Positions 26,724-36,428 of a stretch of DNA of 64,000 nucleotides are shown one piece after another. The number at the start of each line of letters is the position of its first letter. Position 1 is the first letter of the stretch. The stretch comes from CAYRUD01 sp964427425 (GTDB lineage Bacteria; Chlamydiota; Chlamydiia; Chlamydiales; FEN-1388). A program made the position numbers and the translations under genes. The notes below the pieces were generated by a model that saw only the letters and a program-made list of their open reading frames with translations, was not told the DNA's origin and did no database searches. Where the stretch lies: NCBI GenBank assembly GCA_964427425.1, contig CAYRUD010000019.1, positions 1 through 64,000 of the forward strand. Direction: 5' to 3'.

Positions 26724-27437
26724 TTAAGTGCTTACTTGGATATTCATGAACTCCTTAAGCGTTTTTACGCCATTAGAGATCCCTTTCCAGACTGTTGCTA
26801 TTGACGATGGGTTCATGTAGGCGGGTGTTGTAATGATCTTATTCTCTTTATCAATAACACAGTCGCTTTCTAAAGCGATTACACCATCCATTCCATATGA
26901 ATCAAGCCACAATTTATCTTCTCGACTCTCGCCAAGTGTCAGCTTTATTTTTTTGTTGAGTTTCCTGGCAGCTTTAGCAAGCAAAATTGGAGCTAAACAA
27001 GTTGCCATACATGGTTTTTGAAGGGTGAGCCAGCGAGTAAGAAGCTCATCAGTGAGGGGCTCCAATGTCATATTATCGGAGTTTTTAGCATAATCTGATA
27101 ATGTTGTTGCCACGCCATAGCCACCTGGAATAAGGAGTGCTCCATAATGCTCTAAAGCTCCCTGTTTTAAGAGGACATCAAGAGCTATAATATCTCCTCT
27201 CGAGATGCGAGCCGCTTCAATAAGCGCGTTTCTCTTCTCTTCAGTTGGAGTTTTTGTCATGTGATTGATGACAGTAGATTGATGAAGGGGAGGAGCGATA
27301 CATTGATATGAGATGCCTTCAAGGTCAAGGGAGAGTAGTGACAAGGTAGCTTCATGAATTTCAGAGCCGTCAAAGACGCCAGAGCCACATAGAAGAACAA
27401 GAACAGTCTCTGAAGGATGAGGGTGTCTATTGCTCAT
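26724..27437 (-). CDS. elbB: ElbB-like DJ-1/PfpI superfamily protein
   Basis: The 237-residue product matches the ElbB/glyoxalase III-like branch of the class I glutamine amidotransferase fold: VLLCGSGVFDGSEIHEATL, LLIPGGYGVATTLSDYA, and the nucleophile-elbow Cys in PCMATCLAPILLA. E. coli ElbB has weak glyoxalase activity; its role is uncertain. The ATG at 27437 (MSNRHPHPSE) has AAGGA seven bases upstream and is preferred over a TTG at 27452. The gene precedes sod on the same strand. Confidence 0.88.
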   Translation of the reverse strand: MSNRHPHPSETVLVLLCGSGVFDGSEIHEATLSLLSLDLEGISYQCIAPPLHQSTVINHMTKTPTEEKRNALIEAARISRGDIIALDVLLKQGALEHYGALLIPGGYGVATTLSDYAKNSDNMTLEPLTDELLTRWLTLQKPCMATCLAPILLAKAARKLNKKIKLTLGESREDKLWLDSYGMDGVIALESDCVIDKENKIITTPAYMNPSSIATVWKGISNGVKTLKEFMNIQVST

Positions 27438-27473
27438 ATATATTTCCTTCAACTATGTCGGTTAGAGGGTAGT

Positions 27474-27512
27474 AAAAAAGGGTGAAAAAGAGACTTACTT
27501 CTTTTTCACCCT
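27474..27512 (-). terminator. Terminator of the oppA operon
   Basis: AGGGTGAAAAAGA and TCTTTTTCACCCT (arms 27479-27491 and 27500-27512) form a 13-bp stem; on the minus strand it is followed by TTTTTTAC. It lies just after the oppA stop. Confidence 0.85.
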
Positions 27513-27543
27513 AAATTTCAATCCGTTTTGAGAATCTTTAGGC

Positions 27544-29166
27544 TCAATCTTTTTCAAGCCATTTTAGTTCCATCAATCCTAAGCGGGAGAGAACTTCCCC
27601 ATGAAGATGGGAGCTTGTAGCATACTTATATGTAGAGTAGAAGAGTGGAATAACAGGAAGCTCTCTCATCGCGAGCTCTTCTGCTTGCTTCATATACTCG
27701 CGCCGTAATCTGAGATCTTGCGTGTTATCCGCTTTATCCAAAAGCTCGATATAGCGGTCATTTTGCCAGCACGATCCATTGATTCCTGATCCTCTAAATT
27801 TAATGTACTCTAAGTTGTACATAGGATCGTAAAACCACGAGGACCACCCAAATCCACCAATCTCTAAGTCACCAGATGTCACTTTTTTAAGGTAAGCACT
27901 CCAGTCAACAGCTTGAAGAGCGACTTTAATGCCGAGTGTCTTGATAAGCTGTTGCTGAACAGTCTCTGCAATCATTCGGTCACGAGAGTCCGCCCAATGA
28001 CTAATAACAATAGGTGGGTAAGTAAGGCGTGTGTATCCCATCTCATGAAGCGCTTTATCAAAGAGCTCGTTTGCTTTTTTAGGGTTATTATTCTCAAAGA
28101 CTGGAGCATCGAGCATTGACATCTCTTTAGGAAGAATGCTGAATGCTGGAAACTCACCAGCTTGGAGTAGGTGATCTGTCAATTCATTGCGATTTATCGC
28201 TGCTGAAAGAGCTTGTCTCAACGTTGGAGAGGAAAGGTGAGGCTTCAATGTCGAAACAACGTGCCAGTAGACACCTCCAATATACTTTTTCTTCAATATT
28301 CCCTTTGCGTCAAGCTCGTGGACTGTTTCTAAGGATACATTACCACACGGCTCTCCGAGCCAGTCGAGTTGTCCTGCTTGGAACATGTTGAACGCTGTTT
28401 GAAGATCTTCCAAAATCGCGAAATTAATCTTATCAATTTTGACTGGGTCTTTGGTGTTCCAGTAATTTGGATTTTTCTCAAGAGTTACGTGTGACTTCAA
28501 CTTGCGGTCTTTTAATATGAATGGCCCGTTTGAGATATATGTGGTGGACGCAACGCCCGATGCCCAATTGCTGCTCGACTCCACTGTTTTTCTGTGAACA
28601 GGTGTATAGAGTGGGTTTGAGGCCAATTCAAGGAAGTATGGCGCTGGATGCTCTAAAGTAATCTCTAATGTGAGATCATCAATAGCTTTAAGTCCAATAT
28701 CATCGAGAGGGCACTCTTTCATATGAGCTTTCTTCGCATTCTTAATAACATAAAATGCGTAGGAGTATGGAGTAATAAACTCAGGATCAATGAGAGATTT
28801 CCATGCATATACAAAGTCGTGAGCGGTGACAGGATCACCATTTGACCATTTCGATGGATGAAGTTTGAATGTGTAGACAAGGCCATCATCGCTGAGTGTG
28901 TAGCTTTGAGCTAAGGCTAGCATCGGTTTGCCATCCTTGCCAATGCGTACAAGTCCTTCAAAAAGCTCTCGGATGAGCACTTGCGATCGTCGATCTCCAC
29001 CAATACGAGGATCAAGAGAGAATGGATCTGCTTGAAGGTAGAGGTAGGCAGTTGTTTTGTCTTCTACAGGCAATTTCTTGGTTGTGCAAGAAAATGTGAG
29101 CGCACATATAAAAAACAAAAACACAAATAGAATGTGCGTCTGAGTATTTTTTGTTCTATTTTGCAT
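27544..29166 (-). CDS. oppA: Peptide ABC transporter substrate-binding protein (OppA-like)
   Basis: A family 5 solute-binding protein that captures oligopeptides for an Opp permease. The 540-residue product has an N-terminal export signal (ILFVFLFFICALTFSCTT) with a Cys suggesting a lipoprotein, although TFSC is not a standard lipobox. Family segments: LDPRIGGDRRSQVLIRELFEGL, KWSNGDPVTAHDFVYAWKSL, SNGPFILK, and LRQALSAAINR. I use the ATG at 29166, as the longer frame starts with TTG. No permease or ATPase genes are nearby. It follows the fusion gene by about 45 bases, probably cotranscribed. Confidence 0.9.
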   Translation of the reverse strand: MQNRTKNTQTHILFVFLFFICALTFSCTTKKLPVEDKTTAYLYLQADPFSLDPRIGGDRRSQVLIRELFEGLVRIGKDGKPMLALAQSYTLSDDGLVYTFKLHPSKWSNGDPVTAHDFVYAWKSLIDPEFITPYSYAFYVIKNAKKAHMKECPLDDIGLKAIDDLTLEITLEHPAPYFLELASNPLYTPVHRKTVESSSNWASGVASTTYISNGPFILKDRKLKSHVTLEKNPNYWNTKDPVKIDKINFAILEDLQTAFNMFQAGQLDWLGEPCGNVSLETVHELDAKGILKKKYIGGVYWHVVSTLKPHLSSPTLRQALSAAINRNELTDHLLQAGEFPAFSILPKEMSMLDAPVFENNNPKKANELFDKALHEMGYTRLTYPPIVISHWADSRDRMIAETVQQQLIKTLGIKVALQAVDWSAYLKKVTSGDLEIGGFGWSSWFYDPMYNLEYIKFRGSGINGSCWQNDRYIELLDKADNTQDLRLRREYMKQAEELAMRELPVIPLFYSTYKYATSSHLHGEVLSRLGLMELKWLEKD

Positions 29167-29212
29167 ACTTATCAAACAGTTGTGGTTAATATTGTTTCAA
29201 CAATAACAGATA

Positions 29213-32200
29213 TTATTGTTCAATAAGGTCAGCCCATTTGAAATCGATGTTTCCTAAATGAGAAAGGTAGATCTTAGTGAGCCTCATGTTTTTCATGTAG
29301 CGCAAAGTATATTCAAACACTGAGATGACTGGCATCTCCTCCATTACGATTTCTTCAATTTGTCGGAAGAGAAGTTTGCGTTTTTCAGGCGACGTCTCTT
29401 TTTGAGCTCGTCCAAAGAGGCTTAAAAATTGTGGATGCTGCCATTGCGACAGATTCATGCCGTTGCTGAGCGATGACAATGTCTCAAAGGTATACATCGG
29501 ATCCAGGAACCACGAATACCACATGATACCGATGATATCGTATGAAAATTCAGGAATGCTCTCAAAGTAGCGATGCCATCCTAAGACTTCTAATTTTATC
29601 GTGATAGGAAATGTCTCTTCCCACATCTGTATGACGGCTTTGGCAATAGATTTGTGAGGCTCTTGGTCATACACTTTAAGGACAAGTGGTGGGATATCTT
29701 TAGGAGTCAGACCGCTCTCTTGCAATCCTTCTAAAAAGAGCTCTTTTGCCTTTTCAATATCACATGAGCAAAGAGGAGACTCCTCTAATTGAGAAAGTCT
29801 TTTGGGAAGTAGACTAGACGCTAGCGACTCATCGCCTCGCAGCACTTGCTGCACAATTTTGGCGCGATCAAGGGCAAGTGAAAATGCGTGTCGCACCTTC
29901 TTTGATTGAAAAGGCGCATGCTGAACATTTAAGGCAAACCATTGAACACTCGAAATCGGGTGAGATTGGATATCGTGGTTTTGCGAGCGTATGATCTCAA
30001 GCGGAATCTCTGTAAGAGGCTCTCCAATCCAGTCAAGATGTCCTCTTTGGAAGAGTGAGAGGGCAAGTGCTGGGTCTTCAATGATGCTAATGTCTATCTT
30101 ATCAAGATTGACAGAGTCTTTATCCCAGTAATGCTCATTTTTTACTGTCTGAATCTCACTTTCGCGACGCCATTTTGTAAGACGGAAAGGTCCGTTGCAG
30201 ACATAGGTGTCTTCAGCGTAATATGCCCAGCCAGGATGCATCTCATCAACTTCCTTAGAGAGGGGAGAGTAGATCCAATGGCAGCAAAGCTCGAGAAAAT
30301 ATGGAGTCGGCATCTCAAGCTCAACTAAAAGCGTGTTATTGCTGAGTGCTCGAACACCGAGTTCTTCAATATCCTTCATGCCGGCTTTTACTTTCTTAGC
30401 ATTTTTTATAGGATGGAAAAGGTAATCGAAGAGTGTTTTAAAAGAAGGATCGAGGATTTTCTTCCAAGCGTATTCAAAATCATGAGCCGTGAGAGGTTTG
30501 CCATTGGACCAGACGCTTTCTCTCAACTGAAAGATATATTGAGTGCCATCTTGGGATATATCGATTTTCTCGGCAATTCCATATGTTGGCTTTCCTGTCG
30601 GATCCAAGCGCATAAGGCCTTCATAAAGCATCTTGATCATGATGCCTGAAGTTCTATCGGTGCCGATACGAGGATCTAAAAGGAGCGTAGGTCGTGAAAG
30701 ACTTATACGTATTGATTTTTTATAGAGATCTTCTTGATAAGAGATTTCGATTCTCTCTTTGATAAAACGAACAATCTCATCTTGAATCCATGGACTGACC
30801 GTTTTACGAAGCAAAAGGAAGTACTGATAAAAGGAGTCACCTTCGTGCTGAAGAAAGGTAATCGCTACATCGTGCTCGGCAGGTCTTAGCGCCGAGATTT
30901 TCTGAGTAATCTCATGCTCAATCGAGCGGTCTTTCGCAATGAATGAATACGCGACAAAGTCATCTAAGGGCTCTTCTTCATCACTAATACGGACACAAGA
31001 GTGGGGAGCCGGAGCATTTTTCTTATATGCTCTGAAAAGATTCAGAATCGTCTCGGACGATACGAGGCTTTTCATGATCGGTGGAGTCATGTTCAAGAAC
31101 AGATCTTCGAGCATATGTTGCTCTCGTCTTTCATGAGAGTCGAGCTTTCCAATAATCTCGTGAATAAACTGGTGCTGCTTGCACATAAGTCCGCCGTTGA
31201 CATCTCGGACTTGCCCAAAGATGCTTTCAATGGCTGTTACAATAAATTCACGAGCGCGTACGTAATCAATCGATTTATTTGGCCGAGAGAATGGTTTCTT
31301 TGAGCAGTAGACGATGAAAGAGATCGCCTGCTTAGGATATTTTCCTCGCAAAAAACCTACAGTTGAAGCAGAGATTGGCTGGAATTGGATGATTTCGGTC
31401 GGCGATGGAAATGAAATCTGATCGATATGGATCGCTTCACCTTCGCTTCCAAGTTTCATCAAAGTGATTCGAAACTCAAGTGCCTGGGCATGTTGCTTGG
31501 AGAATTGGATGATGACTTGAGGCGTGTCTTTTCTGCTTCGGATCTCTTGACTTAAGAGGAGAATGTTTCTTAAGTGCTCCTCTTCGTTTTGTGGGATGTC
31601 AATTTTACTGACTAAAGGCTCGATTGCGCTTATAAGAGCTTTAGGCATCTCTTCTCGAATCATTAAGAGCTCTTCAGGGGTGTAGTGGCTGTTGTCTCCC
31701 TTTTCAAGCTCTATATAGAGAGAATATGCTTTGTCTTGAGAGTAGCTATACGAATAAAATGACTGTGGGACCTGAATCGAATCTGGGATAATGCTTCGAA
31801 ATGCTTCTAATAGGTGAGAAGATTTAAGTCGCTCATAGTCGTCGAGTCGAGATATACAGATGACTAACGAAAGAAAATGCCTTTCTCCGAATTGATATTT
31901 CAGTGTTCCTGGGAATGCTCGAATAAGGATGTTTCGCTTATTTGAGGCGATGGGATCACTCGATTGCTGAGTGATATTTTTTCTAAGCCAAAAGTGCGTT
32001 CGAACGATTTTCGTTACATGCTCAAGTGTTCGGAGTCTAATAAATTCTTTATCCGCTGCAAGTAAAAATCTTTGAAGCTCTTCTAGAAAATCGTGAGATG
32101 TTCGTTTAAGAAGCTCTTGAGAGTCTTTTATCAACTCTTGTCTGAGGCGAAGGATTTTCTCATCAACTGAAAGATCTAGAGTTGCAATTAATGGAAGAGT

Positions 32201-32680
32201 AGAGCCCTTCTGTGAGAGTGCAACAGCTATATCGTTTTCAAGAGCATTTTGATTCAGCTTAAGAAGCTCAAGAGTCTTTACATCATCGATTGAGTATTTT
32301 GCCTCAATAAGTTGGCATCTGAAGGAGCGGTAGTTATCATCATCGATAAATGCCTTAATCTCGATGGGCAAGATAGAAAAGCTAAAAAATGACTGAGCTC
32401 TCTTCTTTACGTTCCAACTTCTGATGAGTTCCGATATTTCAAGCTCTTGGATTTCATGATGCTCCTGCGTAAGAATCCGAAGCGTCAATATTCCAGGGCA
32501 GCTTTCAGGAAGGTATGAGAATACAAAAGGCTCGCGAAGCGGAAAAGTAAAAGAGTGATCGAGCTGAATTGAGAACGAGAGTATCCCTTCAGTTGTTGAA
32601 CAAGCGGAGTCAATCAACGTCGTTGCTTTAAGCTCTGAGAAAAGCTCATTTAAGGTAGGAAATTCCTGGGAGTTGGTCAT
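29213..32680 (-). CDS. Fusion: ~650-residue unknown domain plus OppA-like domain, no signal peptide
   Basis: The 1155-residue product is two parts. From about residue 655 (bases 29213-30715) it is a complete family 5 solute-binding domain paralogous to the next gene: LLLDPRIGTDRTSGIMIKML, WSNGKPLTAHDFEYAWKKI, CNGPFRLTKW, VRHAFSLALDRAKI. The first ~650 residues match nothing I recognise; they are soluble, mixed alpha/beta. The N-terminus (MTNSQEFPTLNELFSELKA) is polar and there is no signal peptide or membrane helix, so the protein should be cytoplasmic unless secreted another way. Cytoplasmic binding-protein domains occur in sensors such as SgrR; this is an analogy only. Confidence 0.8.
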   Translation of the reverse strand: MTNSQEFPTLNELFSELKATTLIDSACSTTEGILSFSIQLDHSFTFPLREPFVFSYLPESCPGILTLRILTQEHHEIQELEISELIRSWNVKKRAQSFFSFSILPIEIKAFIDDDNYRSFRCQLIEAKYSIDDVKTLELLKLNQNALENDIAVALSQKGSTLPLIATLDLSVDEKILRLRQELIKDSQELLKRTSHDFLEELQRFLLAADKEFIRLRTLEHVTKIVRTHFWLRKNITQQSSDPIASNKRNILIRAFPGTLKYQFGERHFLSLVICISRLDDYERLKSSHLLEAFRSIIPDSIQVPQSFYSYSYSQDKAYSLYIELEKGDNSHYTPEELLMIREEMPKALISAIEPLVSKIDIPQNEEEHLRNILLLSQEIRSRKDTPQVIIQFSKQHAQALEFRITLMKLGSEGEAIHIDQISFPSPTEIIQFQPISASTVGFLRGKYPKQAISFIVYCSKKPFSRPNKSIDYVRAREFIVTAIESIFGQVRDVNGGLMCKQHQFIHEIIGKLDSHERREQHMLEDLFLNMTPPIMKSLVSSETILNLFRAYKKNAPAPHSCVRISDEEEPLDDFVAYSFIAKDRSIEHEITQKISALRPAEHDVAITFLQHEGDSFYQYFLLLRKTVSPWIQDEIVRFIKERIEISYQEDLYKKSIRISLSRPTLLLDPRIGTDRTSGIMIKMLYEGLMRLDPTGKPTYGIAEKIDISQDGTQYIFQLRESVWSNGKPLTAHDFEYAWKKILDPSFKTLFDYLFHPIKNAKKVKAGMKDIEELGVRALSNNTLLVELEMPTPYFLELCCHWIYSPLSKEVDEMHPGWAYYAEDTYVCNGPFRLTKWRRESEIQTVKNEHYWDKDSVNLDKIDISIIEDPALALSLFQRGHLDWIGEPLTEIPLEIIRSQNHDIQSHPISSVQWFALNVQHAPFQSKKVRHAFSLALDRAKIVQQVLRGDESLASSLLPKRLSQLEESPLCSCDIEKAKELFLEGLQESGLTPKDIPPLVLKVYDQEPHKSIAKAVIQMWEETFPITIKLEVLGWHRYFESIPEFSYDIIGIMWYSWFLDPMYTFETLSSLSNGMNLSQWQHPQFLSLFGRAQKETSPEKRKLLFRQIEEIVMEEMPVISVFEYTLRYMKNMRLTKIYLSHLGNIDFKWADLIEQ

Positions 32681-32973
32681 TTTTTACACAATACTCTCAC
32701 GCTTGGCTAAAACTTACGAAAGGAATCAGATTGCTCTTCGTTTTTATATTTTATTTCTTAAGTCTGATTGATTAGTTACATTCAATCGAATGAGCTGGAT
32801 ATTTTTATATAAAAAAATGAATTAAATAAATTTCTTTATAACAAAAAACTAAAAAATCCTATCGTCTCATTTGTTAAATGAAATAAAGCGACCCCTCCTG
32901 TTCAGGCAGTAAAACTGCGAGCAGAGTTTTATGAGTTATTTAAAAGGATAATAAAAGAGGACATCTATAATTT

Positions 32974-33060
32974 CGGAAGAGGAAGGATTCGAACCTTCGT
33001 CACGTGTGAACGTGAATCTGTTTTCGAGACAGACGCAATCGGCCACTCTGCCACTCTTCC
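32974..33060 (-). tRNA. tRNA-Ser (CGA)
   Basis: An 87-base class II tRNA: acceptor GGAAGAG/CTCTTCC, discriminator G, anticodon loop CTCGAAA (anticodon CGA), a long variable arm (TTCACGTTCACACGTGA) and T-arm GAAGGTTCGAATCCTTC. CCA is not encoded. Confidence 0.95.
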
Positions 33061-33078
33061 AGGAAAAGATAGGGGAAA

Positions 33079-33164
33079 CGGAAGAGGTAGGATTCGAACC
33101 TACGGTCCACGAGGTGGACTTCTGTTTTCAAGACAGACGCAATCGGCCACTCTGCCACTCTTCC
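33079..33164 (-). tRNA. tRNA-Ser (UGA)
   Basis: An 86-base class II tRNA with the same acceptor and D-arm as its neighbour; the anticodon loop is CTTGAAA (anticodon TGA) and the variable arm is GTCCACCTCGTGGAC. Only 18 bases separate it from tRNA-Ser(CGA), so they are likely cotranscribed and arose by duplication. Confidence 0.95.
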
Positions 33165-33181
33165 AAAGATGTTGAGGTTGT

Positions 33182-33210
33182 CTTGTAGACTCCTCACTGC
33201 AAGATGGCAA
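33182..33210 (-). promoter_or_regulatory. Candidate promoter of the tRNA-Ser pair
   Basis: On the minus strand TTGCCA (33205-33210) and TACAAG (33182-33187) are 17 bases apart; the -10 box is about 17 bases before the tRNA-Ser(UGA) 5' end. The -10 match is modest. Confidence 0.35.
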
Positions 33211-33675
33211 TAATACTATCTATCTACCCCTCTTTCGTCAACGGTATTTGAGTAAAAAAATAAACTGCAGCTATTTTCCTACTTCATAAATCCCACTCTT
33301 AGCATTGAATATCAACTATTTGTTTAAAAAATTGGGTGCATATCAAAATGATATCACCGCTCGATTTCGATAGTTGGTGTCAAGTAAGCCATAAATGACA
33401 AATTTAGCATGAGAGCTCTTTAGTGTAAGTTTCTTACGTTCACAATCGATCTTCTTTGCGATGAGTGTATCGATATGGGAAACATCACTCATGTCCATCC
33501 TGAAGATCTATCAATTGCTTAGCTATAGAATCTCTCTCAGAGATGATAGTCGTGTCATGGGATCTGCTAAGGATGGCCCGCTCCTTTCAAAGACTTTGGT
33601 GAAAGGAGGGGTGATATCCTTGCTTGAGATTGAGATGAACAAGAAGGCTTTCGTGAGAAGATTAAAACAAATGGA
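33211..33675. other. Intergenic region between the tRNA-Ser pair and the M32 peptidase
   Basis: I see no gene with supporting evidence. A short hairpin CTCCTTTCA/TGAAAGGAG (about 33590-33617) is present without a T run. The plus-strand frame 33461-33760 crosses the peptidase terminator and looks accidental. Confidence 0.4.
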
Positions 33676-33701
33676 GCTCTACGCTTGTCAGCTCGTAGAG
33701 C
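33660..33701 (-). terminator. Terminator of the M32 carboxypeptidase gene
   Basis: GCTCTACG (33676-33683) pairs with CGTAGAGC (33694-33701) around a 10-base loop; on the minus strand TCCATTTGTTTT follows. It lies 23 bases past the stop codon. Confidence 0.6.
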
Positions 33702-33723
33702 CTTGGATTGAAATTTCCATCCT

Positions 33724-35268
33724 TCATGCAAGATATTTGTCGCGAAGATACGCGATGTAATCTAAAGCTTGAGGCTCTCGCTTGAGCGCTTTTTTCATGA
33801 GATCTTGGCTCAAGTATCTTCGGCCATGAGACCAGATATGTTGTTTCAGCCATGAATGGATGAAAGAAAAATCGCCTCTTTCAATTTCACTTACGAGAGA
33901 TGAATGCTCGCTCTTCATAGCGTGGAAAAGGCAGATTGCATACCACGAGCCTAACGTATACGTTGGAAAATATCCAAACATACCCATTGACCAATGGATA
34001 TCTTGAAGGCATCCGAGCTTATCATTTGGTGGGGTAACACCTAGAAGATCTTGCATCATCTCATTCCATCGTCTCGGAACATCTTTTACTTGAAGGGAGC
34101 CTGAGATAAGCTCTTTTTCAATTTCATATCTCAACATCACATGAAGTGGATAGGTAACTTCATCGGCTTCAGTACGAATGAAAGATGGTTCTACCCAGTT
34201 GACCATTCTATAGAGTGTTTCTTGATCAAGCTTGTTTGTGGATACTGAATTGATCACTTTAAGTAAGTGCTTCATGAAAGAGTGTGAACGACCAATGACG
34301 GTTTCCCAAAGCCTTGATTGGCTCTCATGAACGCTTAATGAAACCGCCTGGCAAAGAGGGGTGCCATAATGCTCAAGAGGAAGTCCCATTTCATAGAGAC
34401 TGTGGCCAGCTTCATGAAGCGCGGACATCAGCTGGCTGATAATTCCTTCATTTGCCCCTTTGCGAATGGTTATGCGTGAGTCAGTAGGGTGTGGAGCATT
34501 TGAAAATGGGTGACTTGAGCCATCGAGTCTACTCTTTGACCAATCATATCCCATAACTGTGATGATATCTTTCGACATCATCATTTGCTGGTCTAATGGA
34601 AATACCGGCTCTTTAGGTTTTTCTCCCCACTTGTTCTTTTGAAGGGCTACGATCTTACGGCTTAAAGGGACGAGCTCTTTTCTTAACTCAGCAAAGAACT
34701 GGTCAATTGTTTTGAGATCAGCTTCAGGCTCGTATTCATCAACGAGAGTTGCGTACAAGTCATCGTTTTCACTTTCTCGAAGATACGTAGCTTTTTGACG
34801 GCAAAGCTCGACAACTTTTTGAAGGTAGGGCTCAAAAAGTTTCCAATTGTTCTCACTCTTGGCCTTTTGCCAGACAACCATAGACTCAGAAGTTGTTCGT
34901 GCAAAGAGCTCTACGAATTCTTGTGGCAGTTTTCTAGCCTTTTCAAGGTCTCGTTTGAGGCGAAGAGCGACAACGCCCGCATCACTTAGTGAGGAAGGAT
35001 CAATTTTTCCCTCTTGAGGCGCCTTTTTAATCTCTGTGTCGTAGCATTGGACTACTAGATTCCATAATTCTGGATCAGTCTCTAAGGAGTGAATAATTCC
35101 CGCTAAGTGAGCAATTTGCTCGCCTCTTGCTTCACTTGCTTTTTCAGGCATCATAGTCTCTTGATCCCAGGAGAGGAGCGAGTTAATGCCTTGTAAGTAA
35201 GCTATCTTTTTGGTCTTCGAAAGAAGGGATGAATATGTATTAGATTGAGGGGAAGCGGAAAGTTTCAT
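33724..35268 (-). CDS. Carboxypeptidase Taq (M32 family zinc peptidase)
   Basis: A cytoplasmic metallocarboxypeptidase. The 514-residue product has the zinc motif HEAGH at 285-289 (LMSALHEAGHSLYEMGLP), the M32-specific HESQSRLWE, and WDQETMMPEKASEARGEQIAHLAG near the N-terminus. Length matches the family. I prefer the ATG at 35268: the longer frame begins with a TTG directly abutting GGAGGA. The gene is followed by a hairpin terminator. With PepF and OppA nearby it suggests use of host peptides, an inference. Confidence 0.92.
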   Translation of the reverse strand: MKLSASPQSNTYSSLLSKTKKIAYLQGINSLLSWDQETMMPEKASEARGEQIAHLAGIIHSLETDPELWNLVVQCYDTEIKKAPQEGKIDPSSLSDAGVVALRLKRDLEKARKLPQEFVELFARTTSESMVVWQKAKSENNWKLFEPYLQKVVELCRQKATYLRESENDDLYATLVDEYEPEADLKTIDQFFAELRKELVPLSRKIVALQKNKWGEKPKEPVFPLDQQMMMSKDIITVMGYDWSKSRLDGSSHPFSNAPHPTDSRITIRKGANEGIISQLMSALHEAGHSLYEMGLPLEHYGTPLCQAVSLSVHESQSRLWETVIGRSHSFMKHLLKVINSVSTNKLDQETLYRMVNWVEPSFIRTEADEVTYPLHVMLRYEIEKELISGSLQVKDVPRRWNEMMQDLLGVTPPNDKLGCLQDIHWSMGMFGYFPTYTLGSWYAICLFHAMKSEHSSLVSEIERGDFSFIHSWLKQHIWSHGRRYLSQDLMKKALKREPQALDYIAYLRDKYLA

Positions 35269-35322
35269 ACGAAAGGGCAATCCTCCAGATGAAGTGCATA
35301 ATGTGACGCTACTATGAAGTCT

Positions 35323-36105
35323 CTACCCGTTTTGATCTCTTTGAGCTACTACATTCCATTCTTTTAGCCGCATGATTTTACTCTGAATCCATCCCATCAT
35401 GACTGGATAGATACGAGACTGGGTCGCCCAAGCAAATACAATCAATACGATTGAGAGGCTTCCGACTAAGATATCAGAGATCCAATGAGCTCCAGAGATA
35501 AGACGGGGCAGGATAAACACTATTGAAAAAAGAGAGACGACAAGTCCTCTTTTCCATCCTGCAAAGAAGGTAAAGAACATGCTCCATTGAAGCATGATGA
35601 CCGCATGATCGGATGGAAAGCAAAAATGAGAGACATCCTTAATCTTTGCCCATGGAGTAAATAACGAGAGACGAATCGTATCAGGAAGCACAACTGTTGG
35701 GCTGTGCCGTGCTATCTTGTAGTACTCACATATAGGTGTGAGAAGCTGTTTTGTAAAGAGAATGCTTACCTCGAACCAGAGAAGGGTAAAGATGAGATAC
35801 CCGCATCGAAGGCGCCTTGTCTCTTTATCCTCAGCTTCAAAGATATAGAGTAAGAAGGAGCTTACGAAGAAGCAAGCTCCATAAAGGTCTGTAATCTTGA
35901 TGTTAGCGAGCGCCCAAAAAATTTGCAGAAGTGGATGTCCTTCGATCGACGAGTTTAAAAAGTAAAAAGTCGCTCGATCAATCTGATTCCAGAAGAAATC
36001 TCGAGTGATGGGTATCCATAGTGATAGGAGAAGAATCGCTCCAATCAGATGAAAACTGAGGAAAAGAGACTTTGATCGGGAATTTAAAAAGAAGGGTCGC
36101 TCCAT
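35323..36105 (-). CDS. PAP2-family membrane phosphatase
   Basis: The 260-residue membrane protein has about six hydrophobic helices and the PAP2 phosphatase signature: an Arg in the ARHSP segment (a divergent first motif), HFCFPSDHAV (second motif, catalytic His), and RLISGAHWISDIL (third motif with Arg, His and Asp). Relatives remove phosphate from lipid A, undecaprenyl diphosphate or phosphatidyl substrates; which applies here cannot be read. It lies directly upstream of the M32 gene on the same strand with about 50 bases between. Confidence 0.82.
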   Translation of the reverse strand: MERPFFLNSRSKSLFLSFHLIGAILLLSLWIPITRDFFWNQIDRATFYFLNSSIEGHPLLQIFWALANIKITDLYGACFFVSSFLLYIFEAEDKETRRLRCGYLIFTLLWFEVSILFTKQLLTPICEYYKIARHSPTVVLPDTIRLSLFTPWAKIKDVSHFCFPSDHAVIMLQWSMFFTFFAGWKRGLVVSLFSIVFILPRLISGAHWISDILVGSLSIVLIVFAWATQSRIYPVMMGWIQSKIMRLKEWNVVAQRDQNG

Positions 36106-36428
36106 GTCTCAAACGGTATTTGGGTGAAAGGAATCGAAAAATATTGTCGTTTCTTAGCTCTTAAAAATTGAGGGCTAAAACAAGGGAGTAAAACACGAAC
36201 ACATAGAATACGTCATGAAAAAAATGAATAAATAAAGAAAATGAGAAAATGAAGGCGATAAAACCTTAAATATTTTTTAAAGTAATCATCGCGTAATGAC
36301 GCCTTGAGACGTGATCGCAAGGGGCGAAGCCATGAAAAATCGGTTTTCTGGTTTTAAAGCGATCATTCATGGCTTTTTGAGAGTAAGATGATGTTGGCAT
36401 TTATCGATAGCAGTAGCGCCGGATCCGA
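36106..36428. other. Intergenic region with a plus-strand terminator-like structure
   Basis: About 320 bases between two minus-strand genes. It holds a plus-strand hairpin with T run (36327-36378) and no open frame of note. See the ncRNA candidate in the findings. Confidence 0.45.
36327..36378 (+). terminator. Orphan rho-independent terminator on the plus strand
   Basis: AAGCCATGAA (36327-36336) pairs with TTCATGGCTT (36366-36375), with an inner ATCG/CGAT stem, then TTTTT. No plus-strand gene lies upstream within 300 bases, so it may end a small RNA. Confidence 0.5.

Noticed and set aside
33461..33760. 99-codon plus-strand frame before the M32 peptidase
   Set aside because: It crosses the peptidase's terminator and stop codon, and the product is not protein-like beyond its length.
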